This document shows positions 1 to 8,445 of a stretch of 10,995 bases of DNA, piece after piece. This DNA comes from Burkholderiaceae bacterium (lineage in GTDB: Bacteria; Pseudomonadota; Gammaproteobacteria; Burkholderiales; Burkholderiaceae), in contig JAKONS010000203.1 in assembly GCA_022701845.1 (NCBI GenBank), positions 1 through 10,995 of the forward strand, in the 5' to 3' direction. The number at the start of each line of letters is the position of its first letter. Within the stretch, counting starts at the first letter, position 1. A program made the translations under genes and the position numbers. The notes under the pieces are model-generated. The model saw only the letters and a program-made list of their open reading frames with translations, ran no database searches and had not been told where the DNA came from.

Positions 1-88
1 GCGAGCCTGTTTCAGAAACTCAGCCTAGAGCGATAGAACGAAGCGGGAAGGCTTAAGGCTTGCAGTCAGCCTTCTGAGCGTGGATTAC

Positions 89-135
89 CGGGAAAAAATG
101 GGCGTAGCGGCTTCATCCCTACGCCATGTTTCCCG
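89..135. repeat. Imperfect inverted repeat (hairpin) in left intergenic region
   Basis: The left arm is 89-107 and the right arm is 119-135, with an 11-nt loop. CGGGAAA pairs with TTTCCCG at the base and GGCGTAG pairs with CTACGCC next to the loop. The middle (AAATG against ATG) leaves a small bulge. No T-run follows on either strand, so it does not look like an intrinsic terminator. It could be a structured leader RNA, a protein-binding site or a remnant of a repeat element. Confidence 0.5.
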
Positions 136-160
136 CATAACTAGACGTATTTTACAATAG

Positions 161-180
161 AAATGAGTTAGTACTCACTT
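161..180. promoter_or_regulatory. Operator-like palindrome, possibly TetR-type
   Basis: Arms AAATGAGT (161-168) and ACTCACTT (173-180) match at 7 of 8 positions around the spacer TAGT. A rightward -10-like hexamer TACAAT lies just upstream at 153-158. On the minus strand a TAAAAT hexamer overlaps it (149-154). A palindrome of this size touching a promoter is typical of repressor operators. The TGAGT/ACTCA core resembles sites upstream of TetR-regulated efflux operons in related bacteria, but this is from memory. The regulated gene is not obvious and may lie off the left edge. The regulator family is inferred only. Confidence 0.4.
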
Positions 181-215
181 ATTTAAATACGTAGTTGAAA
201 ACGCTTGAGGACTCC

Positions 216-344
216 ATGCATTTGCTATGCGCACCAGTCGCCTGCACGGGGCGTGTTCACGTGCCATTCGTGAAAAAATGCCCTTTGGGTCCGCCACTTA
301 CCTATGCCAACGCACCCAGCAGCGTGCAAAGCAATGCAACTTAA
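216..344 (+). CDS. Doubtful 42-residue ORF
   Basis: An ATG at 216 follows a GAGG (207-210) with a 5-nt spacer and reads 42 codons to TAA at 342-344. The predicted peptide begins MHLLCAPVACTGRVHVPF, contains four cysteines and matches no family I recognise. Codon choice lacks the strong GC3 bias of the neighbouring genes, which argues against a long-resident gene. In favour are the Shine-Dalgarno spacing and the position just downstream of the promoter and operator-like elements at 153-180. It is probably a chance ORF in an intergenic region. Confidence 0.13.
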   Translation: MHLLCAPVACTGRVHVPFVKKCPLGPPLTYANAPSSVQSNAT

Positions 345-389
345 AATGGGGGTAAAAGCGTGGGTACGCAAAAAACCTAACCCCAAACG

Positions 390-423
390 AAAAAAAACCC
401 AAGTAAAACAATTACTTGGGTTT
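390..423 (-). terminator. Rho-independent terminator of the serS/tRNA-Ser unit
   Basis: A perfect 12-bp stem (395-406 with 412-423) closes a 5-nt loop. On the minus strand it runs directly into eight Ts (complement of the A-run 390-397). It begins 6 nt beyond the encoded CCA of the tRNA, as expected for the end of a tRNA transcript. In the plus direction only TTTG follows, so rightward termination would be weak. Confidence 0.92.
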
Positions 424-428
424 GTCTA

Positions 429-518
<90 letters not shown>

Positions 519-563
519 TGTGTGTCGAGCCTCGGATTCTAGCAGGCAAATCGCGACTTTTCG

Positions 564-2619
<2,056 letters not shown>

Positions 2620-3645
2620 TCAGCCCGCCGGGCCGACCCCGCCGATCGGCCCGTGCGGAGCGCTCGGGCCGGGCACCGTCTCGATGCCGGTGCCGTCCAG
2701 CCGCAGGCCCTTGGGCAACGGGAATTTGACGGTTTCCTCGATGCCGTCCATGCGGCGCACCGCCACCGCGCCCAGCGCCTTGATGCGGTCGATGACCTGG
2801 CGCACCAGGATTTCCGGGGCCGAGGCGCCGGCGGTCAGGCCCACCCGCTGCACCCCGTCGAACCACGCTTCCTGCAGCTCGCTCGCGTTGTCGACCATGT
2901 AGGCCGCGGTGCCGAGGCGCTCGGCCAGCTCGCGCAGGCGGTTGCTGTTGGAACTGGTGGGGCTGCCGACGACGATCAGCAGCTCGACCTGCGGGCTCAT
3001 GATCTTCACCGCGTCCTGGCGGTTCTGGGTGGCGTAGCAGATGTCCTGCTGCTTGGGTTCGCGCACGCTGGGAAAGCGCGCCCGCACCGCCGCGCTGATG
3101 CCGGCGGCGTCGTCCACGCTGAGGGTGGTCTGGGTGACCACCGCCAGCTTCTCGGTCTGCGCCGGCTGCACCCGGGCCACGTCGTCGATGTCCTCGACCA
3201 GGTGGATGCCGTGGTCGAGCTGGCCCATGGTGCCCTCGACCTCGGGATGGCCCTTGTGGCCGATCATGATGAATTCGTAGCCTTCCTTGGCCAGCTTGGC
3301 CACCTCGACATGCACCTTGGTGACCAGCGGGCAGGTGGCGTCGAAGATGGAGAAGCCGCGCGCCACCGCCTCCTCCTGCACCGCACGGCTGACGCCGTGG
3401 GCCGAGAACACCAGGGTGGCGCCGGGCGGCACGTCGGCCAGGTCCTCGATGAAGATCGCGCCCTTGTGCTTCAGGTCGTCGACCACGTAGGTGTTGTGCA
3501 CGATCTCGTGGCGCACGTAGATCGGCGCGCCGAACTTGGCGAGCGCGCGCTCGACGATCTCGATGGCGCGGTCGACGCCGGCGCAGAAGCCGCGCGGCTC
3601 GGCCAGCAGGATCTCGGAGACGGTTCCGGGCAGGCCGCCGCTCAC
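2620..3645 (-). CDS. ispH: 4-hydroxy-3-methylbut-2-enyl diphosphate reductase
   Basis: IspH (LytB) is the last enzyme of the MEP isoprenoid pathway. It reduces HMBPP to a mixture of IPP and DMAPP, using a [4Fe-4S] cluster in the cytoplasm. The 341-residue product keeps all three cluster cysteines: C21 in PRGFCAGV, C105 in DATCPLV and C203 in DICYATQ. It also has the substrate-pocket residues H50 (HEIVHN), H83 (SAHG), H133 and E135 (GHPEVEGT), and the SSNSNR stretch (231-236). The GTG start overlaps the fkpB stop in a GTGA, with no Shine-Dalgarno sequence, so translation is probably coupled to fkpB. The N-terminus is about nine residues longer than the E. coli enzyme, and the last 25 residues are a Gly/Pro-rich tail. 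The supplied undecaprenyl precursor would also feed the polysaccharide genes to the right, although that link is only metabolic. Confidence 0.98.
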   Translation of the reverse strand: MSGGLPGTVSEILLAEPRGFCAGVDRAIEIVERALAKFGAPIYVRHEIVHNTYVVDDLKHKGAIFIEDLADVPPGATLVFSAHGVSRAVQEEAVARGFSIFDATCPLVTKVHVEVAKLAKEGYEFIMIGHKGHPEVEGTMGQLDHGIHLVEDIDDVARVQPAQTEKLAVVTQTTLSVDDAAGISAAVRARFPSVREPKQQDICYATQNRQDAVKIMSPQVELLIVVGSPTSSNSNRLRELAERLGTAAYMVDNASELQEAWFDGVQRVGLTAGASAPEILVRQVIDRIKALGAVAVRRMDGIEETVKFPLPKGLRLDGTGIETVPGPSAPHGPIGGVGPAG

Positions 3646-4106
3646 AGCACGCCGATCAGTTGCACTTCGAAGCTCACCGGCTGGCCGGCCAGCGGGTGGT
3701 TGAAGTCGAACAGCACCGCGTCGGCGCCCAGCTCGCGCACCGCGCCGGCATAGCTGCCCTGGCCGTCGGGGGTGGGGAACTGCACCACGTCGCCCACCGC
3801 GTAGCGCTCGTCGGGGTCACCCAGCTCGGCCAGCAGCTTGCGCGCCACCCACTGCTGCATGTCGGGGTTGCGGTCGCCGAAAGCCACCCCGGCCGGCAGC
3901 TCGAAGCGGGTGTGGGTGCCTTCGGGCAGGCCGATCAGCTTCTGCTCGACCGCGGGCGACAGCTCGCCGGCGCCCAGGGACAGGGTGGCGGGCTTGTCGG
4001 CGAAGGTGTCGATGATCACGCCGGCCGGCCCGGAGAGGCGGTAATGCAGCGTGAGGAAGGAGCCGGGTTCGACGAGCGGGGCGGCGGAGGCGGTGGGGGA
4101 GGACAT
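3642..4106 (-). CDS. fkpB: FKBP-type peptidyl-prolyl isomerase (SlyD/SlpA-like)
   Basis: This 154-residue cytoplasmic FKBP-family prolyl cis-trans isomerase and chaperone has no signal peptide. The FKBP fold is split as in SlpA/SlyD. The N-terminal strand and flap contain FLTLHYRLS and IIDTFADKP (about 17-39), then [19 protein letters not shown] (43-60). An insert-in-flap chaperone domain covers about 77-125. The C-terminal closing strand is [20 protein letters not shown] (134-153). It lacks the His-rich metal-binding tail of SlyD, which favours FkpB (SlpA). The ATG at 4106 is preferred over an upstream in-frame ATG at 4175, because the longer form adds 23 residues unlike the family and overlaps the promoter space. 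A TACAAT hexamer (complement of 4131-4136) could be its -10. The gene is coupled to ispH by a 4-nt overlap, the arrangement known from E. coli, and is divergent from radC across 86 bp. Confidence 0.95.
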   Translation of the reverse strand: MSSPTASAAPLVEPGSFLTLHYRLSGPAGVIIDTFADKPATLSLGAGELSPAVEQKLIGLPEGTHTRFELPAGVAFGDRNPDMQQWVARKLLAELGDPDERYAVGDVVQFPTPDGQGSYAGAVRELGADAVLFDFNHPLAGQPVSFEVQLIGVL

Positions 4107-4192
4107 GCGTGACCCTATAAACTGGCCCGCATTGTAGAAAACCGCTCTTTCCCGGGCCGCGTCCGCGGTTTCCACCCCACCCTGTTTCCGCC

Positions 4193-4870
4193 ATGACCGT
4201 GCAGACCCTGCCGCCCGAAGCCCGCCCGCGCGAGAAGCTGCTGGCGCGCGGCGCCGCCGCGCTCTGCGACGTGGAACTGCTAGCCCTGCTGCTGCGCACC
4301 GGCCTGCCCGGCCGCGGCGTGCTGCAGATGGCGCAGGACCTGCTCGAACGCTTCGGCGGCATCGCCGGCCTGCTGCACACCACCGCCGAGGACCTGCGCC
4401 AGTTCAAGGGCCTGGGCGGCACCGCCAAGCGCGCCGAGCTGATGGCGGTGCTGGAGCTGTCGCGCCGGGTGCTGGCCCAGGGCCTGCGCGAGCGCGACGT
4501 GTTCGACGACCCGCGGGCGGTGCGCAGCTTCATCCAGCTGCACCTGGCGCAGAAGCCCTACGAGGTGTTCGCGGTGCTGTTCCTGGATGCGCACCACCGG
4601 CTCATCGCGCTGGAGGAACTCTTTCGCGGCACCCTCACCCAGACCAGCGTCTACCCGCGCGAGGTGGTGGTGCGCGCGCTGCACCACAACGCCCATGCGG
4701 TGGTGCTGGCGCACAACCATCCGAGCGGCAGCGTGCAGCCGTCGAAGGCCGACGAGCACCTCACCGCCACCCTGAAGGCCGCCCTGGGGCTGGTCGACGT
4801 GCGGGTGCTCGACCATGTCGTCGTCGCGCCGGGCCGCACCCAGTCGATGGCCGAGCTCGGGCTGGTGTAG
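4193..4870 (+). CDS. radC: RadC family protein (JAMM/MPN+ fold)
   Basis: The 225-residue product has an N-terminal helix-hairpin-helix-like region (about 12-95, including [20 protein letters not shown] and [13 protein letters not shown]) and a C-terminal JAMM metalloprotease-like domain. The JAMM signature is complete: E124 (YEVFAV), H174 and H176 in HNHPSG, S178, and D187 in PSKAD. The closing VRVLDHVVV (203-211) is also typical. Despite the name, the original radC repair phenotype in E. coli was traced to another gene, so the cellular role is uncertain. The length and full motif set suggest an intact protein. No clear Shine-Dalgarno sequence precedes the ATG. The Smr-domain gene follows after 50 nt on the same strand and may be co-transcribed, although it has its own good ribosome-binding site. 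Confidence 0.96.
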   Translation: MTVQTLPPEARPREKLLARGAAALCDVELLALLLRTGLPGRGVLQMAQDLLERFGGIAGLLHTTAEDLRQFKGLGGTAKRAELMAVLELSRRVLAQGLRERDVFDDPRAVRSFIQLHLAQKPYEVFAVLFLDAHHRLIALEELFRGTLTQTSVYPREVVVRALHHNAHAVVLAHNHPSGSVQPSKADEHLTATLKAALGLVDVRVLDHVVVAPGRTQSMAELGLV

Positions 4871-4906
4871 CCGCCGCGCCGTACCGTCCTGCACCACCCA
4901 CCATCC

Positions 4907-4911
4907 AGGAG
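4907..4911 (+). promoter_or_regulatory. Shine-Dalgarno of the Smr-domain gene
   Basis: AGGAG lies 9 nt before the GTG at 4921. No ATG in this frame gives a comparable context, so this site decides the GTG start. Confidence 0.75.
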
Positions 4912-4920
4912 CCTGATCCA

Positions 4921-5697
4921 GTGAACACGAGCCAGGCACCCCGTTCGCAAGCGTCGCCCGCATCGCCACAGCCGCGCCGGCCGCGCACGCCCGGCGCACC
5001 GGCGGCCGCCCCCGCCAGCCCCGCCAAGGCGACCGGCCCGGTGACGGTGCACGGCCTGCAGGACCTGCAGGCGATCCGCGCCGAACTCGCCGCACGCGAG
5101 GCCCGCGCCGCCGCCGAAGCCGCCGCCCGGGCCGCGGCGGCCGCCCGCCGGGACGCCCTGCGCAACCAGTTCGCCCACGCGGTCGGCAAGGTGCATCCGC
5201 TGCCCGACCGGGGCCTGGCGGTGTTCGAGCCCGACCTGCCGCCGCCGATCCCGGTGCAGCACCAGCTCGACGAGGCGCGGGTACTGCTGGAATCGATCAG
5301 CGACGACTTCGACGCCAGCACCCTGCTCGACACCGACGACGCGCTGAGCTACCGGCAGGCCGGCGTCGGCCCGGACGTCACCCGGCGCCTGCGCCGCGGC
5401 GAATGGGCGATCCAGCGCCAGCTCGACCTGCACGGCCTGCGCACCGAGCAGGCGCGCGAAGCGCTCGGCGCCTTCCTGCGCGACTCCGCCAAGCGCGGAC
5501 TGCGCTGCCTGCGGGTGGTGCACGGCAAGGGGCTGGGCTCGGTCGGCAAGAGCCCGGTGCTGAAGGGCCGGGTGCAGGGCTGGCTGATCCAGAAGCAGGA
5601 AGTGCTGGCCTTCGTGCAGGCCCGGCCGATCGACGGCGGCGCCGGCGCGCTGGTGGTGCTGCTGCGGCCGGTGAAGCAGCGGCCGGCCGGCGGCTGA
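4921..5697 (+). CDS. Smr (MutS2-related) domain protein
   Basis: The 258-residue product carries a C-terminal Smr domain (about 166-250) with both hallmark motifs, LDLHG (168-172) and HGKG (201-204). Stand-alone Smr proteins are nucleases. The E. coli paralogue SmrB cleaves mRNA at collided ribosomes, while MutS2-type Smr domains nick DNA, so RNA or DNA could be the substrate here. Residues 1-45 are Ala/Pro-rich and probably disordered. Residues 46-85 are strongly Ala/Arg/Glu-rich, likely a helix or short coiled coil. Residues 86-165 contain the acidic DDFDASTLLDTDDALSYRQAGV, which resembles the YRQPGV-type linker in proteobacterial Smr proteins. Translation starts at GTG behind a good AGGAG. 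It ends 4 nt from the convergent globin gene. Family assignment is strong and the nucleic-acid target is inferred. Confidence 0.93.
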   Translation: MNTSQAPRSQASPASPQPRRPRTPGAPAAAPASPAKATGPVTVHGLQDLQAIRAELAAREARAAAEAAARAAAAARRDALRNQFAHAVGKVHPLPDRGLAVFEPDLPPPIPVQHQLDEARVLLESISDDFDASTLLDTDDALSYRQAGVGPDVTRRLRRGEWAIQRQLDLHGLRTEQAREALGAFLRDSAKRGLRCLRVVHGKGLGSVGKSPVLKGRVQGWLIQKQEVLAFVQARPIDGGAGALVVLLRPVKQRPAGG

Positions 5698-5701
5698 CCG
5701 C

Positions 5702-6100
5702 TCAGCGGTTGCGCATCCAGTCGCCGGTCTGGAAGAAGCTTTTCTGCAGCCGCAGCCGCAGGTCGTGCGGCACGCCGGTCTCGACCATCGCCTGGTCCAT
5801 GCAGGCCAGCCACTGGTCGCGTTCGCGGATGCCGATCGAGAACGGCATGTGGCGCGCCCGCAGCATCGGGTGGCCGACCCGTTCGGTGTAGTGCTGCGGC
5901 CCGCCCAGCCAGCCGCACAGGAACCAGAACAGCCGCTCGCGCGCATGGGCCAGCCCCGGGCCGTGCGCGGCGCGCAGCGCGGCATAGGCGGGCTCCAGGT
6001 CCATCAGGTCGTAGAAGCGCTCGACCAGCGCCTGCACCCGGGCCTCGCCGCCGATCCAGGCGAAGGGGGTGTCGTGCGGGGTGGGGTCGTCGATCTGCAT
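5702..6100 (-). CDS. Group II truncated haemoglobin
   Basis: The 132-residue product is a 2-on-2 (truncated) globin of the trHbO type. These haem proteins bind O2 and are linked to O2 or NO chemistry and peroxide handling, although a physiological role is rarely proven. Visible signatures are FYDLMD (29-34), with Y30 fitting tyrosine B10. GWLGGPQHYTERVGHPMLRA (63-82) covers the E-F region. H84 in RARHMPFSI fits the proximal histidine. W97 in RDQWLACM fits the conserved G8 tryptophan of group II. No membrane segment or signal is present. The ATG at 6100 gives a normal-length protein but lacks a visible Shine-Dalgarno sequence. It is divergent from a thioredoxin-like gene with a 78-bp gap, so the two may share a control region. 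Confidence 0.93.
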   Translation of the reverse strand: MQIDDPTPHDTPFAWIGGEARVQALVERFYDLMDLEPAYAALRAAHGPGLAHARERLFWFLCGWLGGPQHYTERVGHPMLRARHMPFSIGIRERDQWLACMDQAMVETGVPHDLRLRLQKSFFQTGDWMRNR

Positions 6101-6165
6101 GGCGGCGGATTCTGCTGCATTCGGTAGCGTCCGTTCGCCGGCAGGGGGATGTAATCGGGCATCCG

Positions 6166-6171
6166 AAGGAG
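6166..6171 (+). promoter_or_regulatory. Shine-Dalgarno of the thioredoxin-like gene
   Basis: AAGGAG stands 7 nt before ATG 6179. It favours that start over the in-frame ATG at 6185. It is the strongest ribosome-binding site I see in the window. Confidence 0.8.
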
Positions 6172-6178
6172 ACCTCCG

Positions 6179-6505
6179 ATGTCCATGCTCCCCGACTACC
6201 AGAACCCCGGCCCGGACCGTGCCGAGATCGACGCCCTGACCGGCACCACCCTGCTGCAGTTCGGCACCGGCTGGTGCGGCTACTGCCAGGCGGCCGAACC
6301 GCTGATCGCCAAGGCGCTGCTGAGCCATGGCGAGGTGCGCCATCTCAAGGTCGAGGACGGCAGCGGCCGGCCGCTCGGCCGCTCGTTCAAGGTGAAGCTG
6401 TGGCCGACGCTGATGCTGCTGCGCGACGGTGCCGAGGTGGCCCGGCTGGTGCGGCCGCAGAGCAGCACCGAGATCTCGGACGCGCTGGTCGCGCTGCAGG
6501 CCTGA
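6179..6505 (+). CDS. Small thioredoxin family protein (CGYC)
   Basis: The 108-residue product has a thioredoxin fold with active site WCGYC (32-36) and a cis-proline site LWPT (74-77). It has no signal peptide, so a cytoplasmic disulfide reductase role is expected. The CGYC dipeptide differs from the CGPC of canonical thioredoxin and will shift its redox properties. It is closer to single-domain thioredoxin-like proteins than to TrxA. The N-terminal 15 residues (MSMLPDYQNPGPDRA) precede the first strand. The stop is 12 nt from the convergent glycosyltransferase stop. It is divergent from the truncated globin, and a joint role in redox or nitrosative stress is possible but only inferred from proximity. 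Confidence 0.92.
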   Translation: MSMLPDYQNPGPDRAEIDALTGTTLLQFGTGWCGYCQAAEPLIAKALLSHGEVRHLKVEDGSGRPLGRSFKVKLWPTLMLLRDGAEVARLVRPQSSTEISDALVALQA

Positions 6506-6523
6506 GCGGCGCCGGCTTCAGGC
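6500..6523. terminator. Hairpin spanning two convergent stop codons
   Basis: GCCTGA (6500-6505) pairs with TCAGGC (6518-6523), so the stop codons of the thioredoxin-like gene and the glycosyltransferase face each other in the stem. GC 6506-6507 can pair with GC 6515-6516 past a T bulge. There is no T-run on either side, so if it ends transcription it does so weakly or with help. It could be chance complementarity in GC-rich DNA. Confidence 0.25.
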
Positions 6524-7471
6524 GCTGTCGCGCTCGCGCAGACGGCCGGCGAAGAAATCCTTCAGCCGGCCGTTCTGCCAGCGCGTGAGATGCCGGCGGA
6601 ACTCCGGATTCTCGTAGCGCGGCAGGCGCCGGATCGCCGCGCCGATGTAGCCGGCCAGCATCAGCAGCCCGCCGATCACATACGGCTTCTCGCGCATGCG
6701 GTTGAGGCCCGCCATCAGCATGTACAGCGGGTGGTAGCCCAGGTACCAGTTGCCGCGGCCCCAGCGCAGGCGGCCCACGTACAGGCCGCGGTCGGACGAG
6801 CCCATCACCCGGTGGTGCCACAGCCAGGCTTCCCGGTGGTAGGTGCTGAGGGTCTTCCAGCCGCGCATCGAGGCGGTGTGCACGTCGATGCCGTCCCAGG
6901 CCAGGTGCTGCACGAAGCCGCCGATGGCGTCGAAGGCCTCGCGCTTGTAGAGCTTGAACTGCCCGGCCACCTGCTCCATGCCGTGCATTTCCTCGATGAA
7001 GCGGCCGTCTTCCGAGCGGAACACCTTGCCCGACACCGCCGCCAGCGTCGGCTCGGCCTGCAGACGGGTCAGCATGGTCTCGAGGTAGAGCGGGCCGAAG
7101 GACATGTCGCCGTCGAGCTTGGCGATGTACTGCCAGTCGGTGGTCAGGATGCGTTCGCGGCCGTAGTCGAAGGCGGCGATGACGCCGCCGCCGAGCTTGC
7201 GAAAGCCGCGGTTCTGCCGCGACACCAGGCGGATGAACGGGTACTTGGCCGCGTACTCGGCAATGATCTCCGGCGTGGAATCGCTCGATCCGTCGTCGAC
7301 CAGGATCCACTCTACCGGCCGCCAGGTCTGGGCGACGACGGCGTCCATGGTCAGGCGCAGATAGTCGGATTCGTCACGCACCGGCGAGATGATCACCAGC
7401 GGAACGATGCGTGGATTCACCGCTGGCGGCGAAACCACCGGAACCAGCTCCGAGGGCGAGATACGTGGCAT
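6518..7471 (-). CDS. Family 2 glycosyltransferase
   Basis: This GT-A fold, inverting sugar transferase is 317 residues from the chosen ATG. The nucleotide-binding start is VPLVIISPVRDE (23-34), followed by ILVDDGSSD (56-64). The metal-binding DxD is D120-G121-D122 in AKLDGDMSF. A likely acceptor/base segment is AWDGID (201-206). A hydrophobic segment near 274-290 (YVIGGLLMLAGYIGAAI) may anchor it at the membrane. The frame also opens with a GTG at 7513. ATG 7471 is preferred because the extra 14 residues are unlike the family and the GTG would sit against the repeat element at 7518-7549. It is divergent from the GT26 gene and probably belongs to the same polysaccharide locus. Donor and acceptor cannot be told from sequence. 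Confidence 0.9.
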   Translation of the reverse strand: MPRISPSELVPVVSPPAVNPRIVPLVIISPVRDESDYLRLTMDAVVAQTWRPVEWILVDDGSSDSTPEIIAEYAAKYPFIRLVSRQNRGFRKLGGGVIAAFDYGRERILTTDWQYIAKLDGDMSFGPLYLETMLTRLQAEPTLAAVSGKVFRSEDGRFIEEMHGMEQVAGQFKLYKREAFDAIGGFVQHLAWDGIDVHTASMRGWKTLSTYHREAWLWHHRVMGSSDRGLYVGRLRWGRGNWYLGYHPLYMLMAGLNRMREKPYVIGGLLMLAGYIGAAIRRLPRYENPEFRRHLTRWQNGRLKDFFAGRLRERDSA

Positions 7472-7517
7472 AAAACCTGGAAAACAAATGCTGTACAAAG
7501 AGACTTCCGCCACATAC

Positions 7518-7549
7518 TAACAGTGACGTTAACAGTAAGTTACGTTAAC
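7518..7549. promoter_or_regulatory. Direct-repeat operator between divergent glycosyltransferases
   Basis: AGTGACGTTAAC (7522-7533) and AGTTACGTTAAC (7538-7549) differ at one position and start 16 bp apart. The heptamer TAACAGT also occurs twice (7518-7524 and 7530-7536). TAAC/GTTA half-sites give each unit dyad character. This AT-rich island lies in otherwise GC-rich DNA in the 102-bp gap between two divergent coding regions, so binding by a regulator of both directions is likely. The regulator is unknown, and no clean -35/-10 pair could be placed. Confidence 0.6.
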
Positions 7550-7573
7550 CTCGGGCCGTTGTTTTCGAGAGCC

Positions 7574-8422
7574 ATGAGCGCCCCGCCACTTACCGAACCC
7601 CATGCACCCCCGGCCTCCCGCCTCATCGATGGCGGCGAGGCCGCGCCTGTGTGCACGATGTTCGGGCTGGACATCCTGGCGCTCGATTACCCGCAGGCCG
7701 CCGAGCGCCTGACCCGGGTGGTGGATGCCGACCGGCGCCCGCCGGCGGTGGTGGTGACGCCCAACGTCGACCACCTGGTGCGGCTCGACCGCGCCACCCC
7801 CGAATTCCGTGCGCTGTACGCCAGCGCCGACGCGATATTCGCCGACGGCATGCCGCTGGTCTGGGCCAGCCGGGTGCTCGGCCCGCGCCCGCTGCCGGCC
7901 CGGGTCACCGGCGCCGACCTGTTCGTGACGCTGGCCGCGCATGCCGCCGCGCGCGCGCTGCCGGTGTTCGTGCTGGGCGGCCTGCCCGGCCAGGAAGCCA
8001 TGCTGTCGGCGGCGCTGTCGGCGCGATTTCCCGGGCTGCGCGCCGAGGTGTTCTCGCCGTCGATGCAGTTCGACCCGGACGGCGCAGAGGGCCAGGAGGC
8101 GCTGCACCGCATCGCCCTGGCGCGGCCGTCGATCGTCTTCGTCTGCCTGGGGATGCCCAAGCAGGAGCGCTGGGCTATCGTGCACCGGGCGCGCATCTCG
8201 GCCTCGCTGGTGATGTGCGTCGGCGCGGCGATGGAATTCGCGCTGGGCCACAAGCGCCGGGCGCCGCAGTGGATGCAGCGCAACGGCCTGGAATGGGCCT
8301 GGCGCCTGGTCAGCGAGCCGCGCCGGCTGGCGCGCCGCTACCTGGTGCAGAGCCTGCGCTTCGTGCGCCTGCTGCGGCTGGAGCGGGCGGCGGCGCGGCG
8401 CCGTGCGGCGGCCGTGAAGTAG
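7574..8422 (+). CDS. WecG/TagA/CpsF family (GT26) glycosyltransferase
   Basis: The 282-residue product belongs to GT26, membrane-associated enzymes that add a second sugar, such as ManNAcA or a hexose, to a polyprenyl-diphosphate-linked sugar. Family motifs are complete: TPNVDH (62-67), ADGMPLVW (90-97), RVTGADLF (110-117), VFVLGG (131-136), CLGMPKQE (191-198), and the C-terminal NGLEWAWRL plus SEPRRLARRY (237-256). The tail (257-282) is very Arg-rich, suiting contact with membrane phosphates. The start is ATG 7574 behind a weak GAGAG. The open frame continues far upstream, but that part overlaps the divergent glycosyltransferase and its control region. The WcaJ-type gene begins 23 nt downstream, suggesting one operon. 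The exact sugar is not deducible. Confidence 0.93.
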   Translation: MSAPPLTEPHAPPASRLIDGGEAAPVCTMFGLDILALDYPQAAERLTRVVDADRRPPAVVVTPNVDHLVRLDRATPEFRALYASADAIFADGMPLVWASRVLGPRPLPARVTGADLFVTLAAHAAARALPVFVLGGLPGQEAMLSAALSARFPGLRAEVFSPSMQFDPDGAEGQEALHRIALARPSIVFVCLGMPKQERWAIVHRARISASLVMCVGAAMEFALGHKRRAPQWMQRNGLEWAWRLVSEPRRLARRYLVQSLRFVRLLRLERAAARRRAAAVK

Positions 8423-8445
8423 CGCCGGCACCGCTTTTCCACGAC

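Larger units (their letters stand above)
1..428. other. AT-rich intergenic region left of tRNA-Ser
   Basis: This stretch has visibly lower GC than the rest of the window. No reading frame in it shows the strong third-position GC bias of the neighbouring genes. It contains an imperfect inverted repeat (89-135), an operator-like palindrome (161-180), a small TTCACG/CGTGAA inverted repeat (256-274), a doubtful short ORF (216-344) and the terminator of the tRNA unit (390-423). It may be a regulatory region for a gene beyond the left edge, or the edge of an element next to the 3' end of the tRNA. No integrase or duplicated tRNA end is visible to support the second reading. Confidence 0.6.

Noticed and set aside
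47..74. GAAGGCT/AGCCTTC short inverted repeat near the left edge
   Set aside because: Seven bases with a 14-nt loop and no T-run. Could easily arise by chance.
256..274. TTCACG/CGTGAA inverted repeat followed by an A-run
   Set aside because: A 6-bp stem alone, and the T-run on the minus strand comes before the hairpin rather than after it. Not a terminator, and too short to claim as an operator.
2653..3753. 366-codon plus-strand frame over ispH
   Set aside because: Translation is a shadow of ispH and fkpB without any family motif. All IspH cluster cysteines are on the minus strand.
5697..5709. ACCGCT/AGCGGT palindrome at the Smr/globin stop junction
   Set aside because: Only a 5-bp stem with a 3-nt loop and no T-run. 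Too weak to call a terminator in this GC-rich DNA.
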